A DNA stretch of 64,000 nt from Conchocele bisecta (taxonomy: Eukaryota; Mollusca; Bivalvia; Lucinida; Thyasiridae), in contig CM055275.1 in NCBI GenBank assembly GCA_029237695.1, forward strand, positions 12,970,899 through 13,034,898, in the 5' to 3' direction. Below are positions 56,301 to 64,000 of the stretch, in pieces. The position numbers and the translations under genes were made by a program. Each line of letters opens with the position of its first letter. Within the stretch, counting starts at the first letter, position 1. The notes under the pieces were generated by a model. The model was given only the letters and a program-made list of their open reading frames with translations. It was not told the DNA's origin and ran no database searches.

Positions 56301-56957
56301 CTCATGGGAGTGAGATGCTATATCATGGACACATATATATTGCGCAAATAATAACCAATATTTATGTAGCACATATATATATGTCTCTACACGTGTTTAG
56401 AAGCAAAATTATACATGTACAGCAGCAAAATGTGCTTGTTATTTTATAGCTACAACCTATGGTGTCGTTATTTGCTTACATACATACTTATTAAACACAT
56501 ACCTGTGGATTAGTGGTGTAACTGGCTATCAATTTATAAGTAGTTTGTTTTTACTAGATGTCCTTAGACTTTACATGGGGCCACAAGAAGGGTACACTAT
56601 AACCTTAATTCAACTAGTGTCTGTAATGGAAAGTCGTTTCTCTAAGTGGTATAGTAATATAATGTCACAACTAAAAACCTTTTACTTCATCACAAATTGT
56701 ACTTCCTGGTACTGTACAGTAATAGCTAATACACTTTAGAAAATTATCTCACCTATTTAGTACAGTCTGTGACAGGTAGAGAAGAATAGAATACAAACAA
56801 CTGGGACATTCAAAATGCAAAATGGTGCAGTCAATTTGATTGCTATACATCATTACATCATTTTCAGTCAATAAAGTGAGAAAAAAACAACACTTATTGG
56901 ATATCTGAGAAATCATTGGAGAATCATTTACAGCATATGCTCTGAAACATGTTTGTA

Positions 56958-57666
56958 AAGGTACATGCCCACGCAGCAGGTTACACTGTACTACTACTTT
57001 TCATTTTCTGTCATGCCTTATACGAGCCATTTTTCTACCCACTAACTAGTTATTTTTAATTACGGCGCGTGTTAATTGGTGTTAAATCGCATTTTATATG
57101 CCGCGACAGAAAGGGTATTTTCCGACCTCGTGCTATCTTTACCAACACGCGTCACGTGACACGGTCAATCATATCACATCTTTGACATGCGCAATTAAGT
57201 ATCGGAAGTTGAGAAGAAAATCTCTGTTCGAGTCCAAATCTAAATCTCCACGTAACTCTTTCCATTTGGTGATCTGGTCGCCAATATTAACCACTCTCTC
57301 TGTCTGTACTTCCTGTCCCTCAGATATTTCGCCTTTTTTTGGCCGACGCCGTTTCATACAATTTCCGTCCTGGACGTTTCGACATGTTGATATTCTTGTT
57401 TACATATTGGGAAGCCTACTGGCGCGCGTAGTATACTGCGCATGCGCACCGCAAGCCGTGATGTGAAATTCGTCGTCCCCGCACATTATCAAAATAGACT
57501 GTTACCGCCCCGCGTCGCTAACAGTAAATTGATAATTAATAAATGATTATATTTGTATAGCGGGCACTCGTAATTTTTAGAACTGGTGGAATAGTGACAT
57601 AATTATACACTTATTTAATTCCTATAGAGAACATGTTGTGCCTACTGCGTGGGCATGTACCTTTAA
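56958..57666. mobile_element. 709-bp TIR element, AAAGGTACATGCCCACGC ends
   Basis: AAAGGTACATGCCCACGCAG at the left and CTGCGTGGGCATGTACCTTT at the right are exact inverted repeats. TA lies just outside an AAGG...CCTT terminus at both ends, consistent with a Tc1/mariner-like 2-bp duplication. No transposase. Truncated copies are at 4238-4792 and 32130-32252. Confidence 0.8.
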
Positions 57667-57835
57667 CGTGAAACAATATTTTCAAAATATTACCTTTAGC
57701 TTTAAATGTTGTTTAATAATTTCGGAATGTGACTCCGATGCATGTCTAGATAACATGGAAATGATGTACCGGTAATCAAGTTAGATTTTGAAAATTGGTC
57801 AGCAAATTCAATTTGTTTTTAAATCTAGTTAAATT

Positions 57836-57975
57836 TAGCCCCCATGTTAAATTCCCATAGAAAAATAGTTTTTTTCCCCTATAAAAACAATAGTTGAATA
57901 TTAAATAGATTTAATGTCTTTAATAGCCAAAACTTTGTCGGCAGCAAAACGTGCAACAGACAGTAGTACCGGTAT
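57836..57975. repeat. Fragment of the TACTGTCTGTTTCA MITE family
   Basis: CCCCCATGTTAAATTCCCATAG and the end GCAACAGACAGTAGTACC match internal and terminal parts of the elements at 8803 and 10178. Confidence 0.6.
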
Positions 57976-58189
57976 TATCCATTTTGGAAAAACTTGGAAC
58001 AGAAATTGTATAATAATGTGACACTACACAACTCACGTGCTTGCTTATTATATTGTTGTGTCATCCTAAGGCTTATACTTAATTTATTTTCGTCTTTTTC
58101 TGTTTTACGTGTCATCAAATGTACAACATAATATACACAATAGTTATATAATATACGCGCATAGTTACCATCCAATATCCCGGCTGTAG

Positions 58190-58450
58190 ATGTTCCATGG
58201 ACATAGTGGAGATTCCATGGAAATTCGATGGAAATTGTTTGGAAACCCCGGAATATGTGCGGAAACACTGGAAAAGAGCGGAGATAGTCCATGGAAAGTG
58301 CGGACATCGTCCATGGAAAGTGCAGACATTGTTCATGGACGTCCATGGAAAGTGTGGAAAGTGCCTGGAAATTGGGTGGAAAGTGAGAACTTAGGTAATT
58401 GTTTAACTAAAATGTTAACTTAGAAAGTTTCAAGGGCGGAAAATGAGCGG
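58190..58450. repeat. Short-period repeat CCATGGAAAGTGCGGA
   Basis: Imperfect units of about 20-26 bp built on TCCATGGAAA(G/T)TG(C/T)GGA continue as GGCGGAAAATGAGCGGAAAA. Overlapping frames in this block, on both strands, reflect the repeat. Confidence 0.7.
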
Positions 58451-59270
58451 AAAATAACAGAAATGTGAGGACTTTGACAATTTTGCTCTAAAATTCGAGT
58501 TGGAATATTTTAAACAACAATATGTTGGAGTTTAATAATTCTACTCATTATTTTATTCTGTAATATTTTGAAAAAATGACAATTCTAAAATCTTAATATC
58601 CATCATATTATATTTTCACCAACTACATGTAGGTATGACTCAACCCCTGATTATGGAAAATATAGATAGGTGCATTAGTCTCTTTCAAAATGATTTGGTC
58701 GCACGGCACAGGAGACATCATTTCCTTTAGCATTGTTTAGGAACAACAATCAGTGGTTCTCGAAGATTCTCTGCCTTCACTAAACCGATTGGTACAGGCG
58801 GGCTGAAATGAAAATGACCCTTCATTATAACATTTTCACCACCAAATCCCTGACATCGACTGGTCCATGCTCATGTGTAGATCGATGCATTCATTCAGAC
58901 CAGTCTATTCGTTACAAATTAGTGTTTTTAATAAAATTACTTCCAAAATGTACAGACCCTGATGAGGGTCTGTACATTTTGGAAGTAATTTTATTTTATT
59001 GTTCATTACGAGCAGGCTCACATGGATTTACACTGTTGATGGCTGTCGTGTTGAAAAAAGGAATAGTGAATGATCATTACAGATGGACAAACATATAATG
59101 GAATTAGACAAAGTGAGCGGGTGCTTACATATACCCCCGGTCGCCGCTATTGCCTCGCAAATCCATTTGTAACATTTCTTTTTATCAGAAATGTTAATAA
59201 ACGTTGAACTTGAACTCAAATTATACAAACAAACAACCATTTCAATGTCATTAGACCTATATCTTGTGGT
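58451..59270. other. Non-coding with one hairpin and a LINE-like 3' end
   Basis: A hairpin (AAAATTACTTCCAAAATGTA and complement) lies at 58933-58996. AATAAACGTTGAACTTGAAC near 59190 resembles a LINE 3' terminus. No coding sequence recognised. Confidence 0.45.
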
Positions 59271-59639
59271 CTGGATTAGTATAGATGATGAAGCATGTAA
59301 AGTTTCATGTCAATGCTTCATGCAGTTGCAGAGATGTCAGGTACTTAAACAACTTTAACGTAAGATTCAAAGTAATTTGACCTTGACCTTGGGCAGCATG
59401 GGTTGGGTGCAGAATGAAAATATAGATGATGATAAAGAAGCATGTTAAATTTCAAGTCAATCCTTGTTGATATGAAGATATGAAGTACTTAAATACTTTT
59501 AACACAAGTCTTACATATTATAAAAAGACGAAAACTATATACCCCTCGGCATACTTCGTATGGGGGGGGGTATGTATGTATGAATTCTCAAGTATGTCAT
59601 ACATACTGTATATATGTGACAAGGATTAGTAGCAAGAGC

Positions 59640-61165
59640 TGTAGGAGAACAGCATAGCTCGACTACGAGGGTTGTCGATGTACACATAGCTTGTCAAAGA
59701 AGGTGGCTGCGGCCTGCATACAAACATTAACCAAGGTTGACTAAAAACATTAACCAAGGGAAATTAAGTAAGTAATTCAAGGTTAAATGTAATTCAATGT
59801 CAGATATAGGTCAGGGGTTATTGATGTACATCACTAGGAGATAAAGTTTTCCAAGTATGGTTGCTGTAGGCCCATGAGTATTCCATATACAAGCTTGAGT
59901 AAAAACCTAACCGTAACCAAGGGGAAGTAACTAAGTAATCCAAGGATAAAAGTAGGTCAAGGTCAAATATAGGTCAGGGATTATTGATGTACATCACTAG
60001 GAGATGAAGTTGTCCAATTATGGTTGATGTAGGCCCAGAAGTATTCCATATACAAGCTTGACTATAAACATTAACCAAGTAATTCAAGGTTAAATGTAGG
60101 TGAAGGTAAAATAAAGGTCAGGCGTTATTGATGTACATCCCTATGAGAAAAAGTTATCCAGTATGGTGTCTGTATGCACAATAGTATTCCATCTACAAGC
60201 TTGACTAAATACCTTAACCAAGGTTGAGTAAAAACCTTAACCAAGGGGAATTAAGTAAGTAATTTAAGGTTAAATGTAGGTCAAGGTCAAATATAGGTCA
60301 GGGGTTGTAGATGTACATCACTAGGAGATGAAGTTGTCCAAGTATGGTTGGTGTAGGGCCATGAGTATTCCATCTACAAGCTTGACTAAAAACCTTAACC
60401 AAAGATAATTAAGCAAGTAAATCAAGAGGAAATGTAGGTCAAGGTCAAATATAGATCAGGGGTTGTTGATGCACATCACTAGGAGATGAAGTTGTCCAAG
60501 TATGGTGGGTGTAGGGCCAGTAATATTCCATATAGAAGGTTGACTAAAAACCTTAACCAAAAGGAATTAAGTAAGTAATTGAAGAGGAAATGTAGGTCAA
60601 GGTGAAATATAGATCAGGGGTTATTGATGTAAATACCTATGAGAAAAGTTTGTCGAAGTATGGTGTCTGGATGCACAATATTATTCAATGTACAAGCTTG
60701 AAAAAAAACCTTAACCAAGGTTGAGTAAAAACCTTAACCAAGGGGAATTAAGTAAGTAATTCAAGAGGAAATGTAGGTCAATGTCAAATATAGATGAGGG
60801 GTTATTGATGTGCATCACTAGGAGATGAAGTTGTCCAAGTATGGTGGGTGTAGGGCCAGTAGTATTGCATATACAAGCTTGACTAAAAACCTTAACCAAG
60901 GTTGACTAAAAACCTTAACCAAGGGGAATTAACCAAGTAATTCAAGAGGAAATGTAGGTCAAGGTCAAATATAGATCAGGGGTTATTGATGTACATCACT
61001 AGGAGATTAAGTTGTCCAAGTATGGTGGGTGTAGGTCCATATACAAGCTGGACTAAAAACCTTAACCAAGGCGTGACGGTTACGCCGACGCCTACGCCGA
61101 CGCCGACGCCGGGGTGACAACATAAGCTCTACTTATTCTTCGAATAGTCGAGCTAAAAAACGACT
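59640..61165. repeat. Minisatellite, ~140-182 bp units, nine copies
   Basis: The box GATGTACATCACTAGGAGAT recurs near 59677 (diverged), 59824, 59988, 60131, 60311, 60471, 60628, 60808 and 60990. Each unit has CTTGACTAAAAACCTTAACC, AAGTAAGTAATTCAAGG and GGTCAAGGTCAAATATAG. The array ends in CGCCGACGCCGACGCCGGGG and GAATAGTCGAGCT; it begins near CATAGCTCGACTAC, so GTCGAGCT flanks it in inverse form. This suggests a transposable unit carrying the minisatellite. Confidence 0.82.
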
Positions 61166-61460
61166 GGTATAATGAATGTCTGTTGACTTACTAGGCTATT
61201 GTATTCACAGTATGTGTAACATATATATGTATGGTTTATTTGGCCATTGAGAATGTACTTAGAACAATTTTAAAATTGTAGATCCTGATCAGATGCAAGA
61301 TGTATGTCAATGTTATTAACTTAGTTCGGATAATTTCTGTAAATGATTTACACGTTGTGGCAGAATAGATCCTGATGCTGCAAGTAGACGACCAGTAGCA
61401 AACACATTCATGGAATCCTTGTTCATAAGGTACCTGTTCATCTTTATCACTTCAGCACCA

Positions 61461-63196
61461 TCAACAGTTCGTTCCAGCAGTAATGTATAAGAGTTTTGAA
61501 CATGCTTTGCTGAACATTACATGGCCATTCCTGACAATTTTCTTCACTGTCACATAGTGCTCTGGCTCATCGGTTCGAGATGCCAACATCAATTTTTGCT
61601 TTTCCACTGGTTCAAATGGAACAATTATGTCCTGCGTTTTGATGATCGTACACTGGTGTGCATTCGTGTCATTATCATGATCAGAAATGTTTGACTTTAC
61701 TAGTTTAGCCATATATTGTTGTGCTCTGGTGTTCACTGCTGGTAAAGTCTGTACTTTGTTTTTAACTCGTTTTTGCGTTTGTAATGCGCAGAACACTTCT
61801 CCACAGACATTTCCTGTTCCATGGATGGATTTTTAATTTCTCCGTTGAATGATTCTAATGGAAAGCAAGAATAACACCACAATGGGCCCCACTGTTGGAC
61901 ACATGATGCCAAGTGCGTCAAATTGCTAACATTCAACCCCATAACACTTGATGAGTATAGTATGGTACAATTCTTACAGAAAACCTGTAGAAGCATATCG
62001 GCTCGTACCAAATCGGCTGATGTAATCCCCTCTCCAAGTAATATGTAGGTCGCTTCAACCAGACAACTGAAGTGAACTAGATGAGGTAATATATCTAATA
62101 AACATGGAAACGAGAAGAAAAGAAGCCAATTTCTAAGTTCTGATGCCTTCCATTGGTGATGGGTTTTTGGTAATACACGAGGTCGTCGATGGATGAATGA
62201 TGGTGGTCTGATTTTCAACAGCAAAGTGTCTACGACTTTCATACTACCACCAATGTACCACGGTTCTTTTGAATTTTGTTGACCAAACCATAGCACAATA
62301 AACTTCTTAGTGACGCCTAAAAGTATGCCATGCATGTAGTCAATCACTTTCAGTAACATTAAAGCCGGGCAAGTACATGAACACACTTTCTCCGAAGAAA
62401 CCATGCGTTTTTTCTGACGTTCTACGTGCGACACTTGCACTATTCTTCACATTAGTTTCACTTCTGAGGACTCTGTCTCTATATGGGTATGACCGACACG
62501 TCCCAGCACCACAAGTCATGACTTCACCAGATTCTAGACAGAATAGACATCCATATTGTCCATTATGCTGGGTCATATTCTGAACATATGCACGTGCTTG
62601 GAAGTCCATTGTTGCCACAACCAGCATTGCTTTAGACCGAATAGCTTCCCCTTAAATTTGTGAAATGCATCCATTATTATATAGATTCACAATCAGAGGT
62701 TTTAGAAACATGCAAATCTTGGGTTTTCCAACGTCTTGCTAGACACACCAAAGAAGCATGTTTTTCAGGTGAAACCTGTCCTTGGGTGGCAACTCGTTTA
62801 TCAGGCCATAACGACACAGACGAACTCTTGAATAATGGTGTTCCATCCGTAAATAAGGAAATAGTTACATTTGTAGATTGGTGTAAGAAGTTTCGTGGTT
62901 GTTGCAGACGTTTATATGCCTGTCTAGACTTTAAATCTGATATGATCTCACTGTTGTGGAATTCACGACTTTCCAATATGTCCTTAAGTTAATATCCAGC
63001 CGACTGGTCACAAAATATGTCGTACATTCTGCTTTTGAGCCCCTGCAGTCAGGTGTACTACAATGTTCATCATTGGCATTAAACAGTTTATTTTACATAG
63101 TTCACAGTAACGATGGTAGGTGAGGTAATCTTTCCCAAAGCCACATACTTCTTTGAGATTATGAACGAATGTTTCGCCTATATTAGCTTGCAGCAT
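61461..63196 (-). pseudogene. Degenerate EnSpm/CACTA-type (Tnp2-like) transposase
   Basis: Five minus-strand frames in order resemble animal Tnp2-type transposases. 63008-63196 holds a Cys-rich start. 62677-62976 has FTDGTPLFKSSSVSLWP, matching the family's T-D-G-x-P-x-F-K-S-S block. 62340-62627 has MDFQARAYVQNMTQHNGQYGCLFC, the D-x-x-A-R and N-G-x-Y-G-C blocks, with Gln where Pro is usual. 61733-62440 has DYMHGILLGVTKKFIVLWF and a long helical segment. 61461-61796 may be the C-terminus. The frames are mutually shifted, so it is inactive. Identification rests on remembered motif patterns. I found no CACTA termini. Confidence 0.65.
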
Positions 63197-63502
63197 GTGA
63201 ATTTGCAGGATTTTGTTAATCTGAAGAAAAAAGTACTGTCAAACAATGCAGATCTGATGAGATGTCTTGTTATGAGCTGGGTTATCTGGATCTATACTGT
63301 TTGCACATGTTGGTGTTATGACATGTGGGATTGTAAAGGTTAAACATTCATATACGGTAACAATGTGACAATAACATACTCGAGTTTTCTCTTCCGCCAA
63401 TGTTCTGTGCTCCTTGGGACGGGTGTGGAACTGTCAAATTAATACTGTTTGTATGTCTGTGTATTATCTGTTGAATGACAAGAAATCGTTATAAATACAC
63501 AA

Positions 63503-63960
63503 TTGAATGTAACACAATGTATAGAATCCATACTAAACTATCTAGAAAAGGTCAAGGGAACATTTCAATTCGCTGAACACAACTACCATATGCTGCAAAC
63601 ATGGTTTTATTGTTGCGTCAGCTTGCGGAAAGCAGGGTATGCATCCCCTGTATGGAGTCCCTACACTAAGAAAAACATCCATAAACTGGAAATGGTGCAG
63701 CATAGAGCAGCAAGATGGGCTACAAATAATTACTCCACATGTTGTGGAGTGGAATAGACTCCCGCATAACATTGCTATGTTACCATTCATTGACTCCTTT
63801 AAAAAGGGAGTCGGTAACATACTCCACTACAGCCCTTAATTTGGAACCACTGTTGTTATCCCTTTTTAATCTCACTTTGATCTAATCGATATCTTAACCT
63901 ATATAACACTATCATCAGTACATTCCACGCCACTACTTTTTTAATTTTACACTCTCCCTT
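63503..63960 (+). pseudogene. 5'-truncated CR1/RTE-type LINE tail
   Basis: One frame gives KAGYASPVWSPYTKKNIHKL then EMVQHRAARWATNNYS, the well-known block after the RT domain in CR1/Jockey-like LINEs. A second frame gives VEWNRLPHNIAMLPFIDSFK, the usual C-terminal block. About 100 residues between them are deleted, with a shift. The sequence after 63840 would be the 3' UTR, ending at or beyond the window edge. Confidence 0.72.
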
Positions 63961-64000
63961 TTTACTAACTGATCTGACGCGCAGGCCTGCCCATAATCTC

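Overview
The window looks like animal nuclear DNA from a repeat-rich invertebrate, most likely a bivalve mollusc, possibly heterodont. The evidence is short exons with GT/AG junctions in long AT-rich introns, dense families of small foldback (MITE-like) elements, CR1/RTE-type LINE tails, a Gypsy LTR element, tRNA-derived SINEs, and several sequence families I associate from memory with bivalve genomes. No bacterial-style gene organisation is present. Two 500-N assembly gaps (15699-16198 and 44129-44628) interrupt it.

Host genes. A minus-strand gene is spelled out by five exons whose reading frames and splice phases all agree: 37795-37950, 32519-32638, 12105-12334, 6464-6575 and the terminal coding exon 3710-3954. 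Together they give about 286 residues plus stop of a basic, N-glycosylation-rich protein. Its end faintly resembles the C-terminal domain of inter-alpha-trypsin inhibitor heavy chains (tentative). Further upstream on the same strand, 51233-51354 encodes half of an Ig-like domain, and 42787-42913 is a weaker candidate. A short plus-strand exon at 54612-54674 belongs to some other gene.

Centre (12685-31794). One intron of the minus-strand gene holds a 19.1-kb LTR retrotransposon on the plus strand. It is bounded by a 5-bp target duplication (ATAGT) and TGTCACG...CGTGACA termini. Its pol domains run protease, integrase, reverse transcriptase, RNase H. That is the order of the Gmr1 group of Gypsy elements, not the usual Gypsy order. 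Every coding domain is broken by stops and frameshifts, yet the LTRs differ by only about 2-3% where I counted. Between the 5' LTR and gag lies a 6.5-kb two-tier tandem array: (GGAC)n tracts alternating with about 22 copies of a 178-bp spacer and two copies of a second spacer. The 5' LTR contains two insertions and a gap that appears to be spurious.

Flanks. The left (1-12 kb) and right (32-64 kb) arms are mostly foldback elements, often nested, plus minisatellites with units of 21, 39, 58, 130, 165 and about 165-180 bp. The far right carries a degenerate minus-strand EnSpm/CACTA-type transposase (61461-63196) and a 5'-truncated LINE tail (63503-63960). A second LINE tail lies at 35339-35653.
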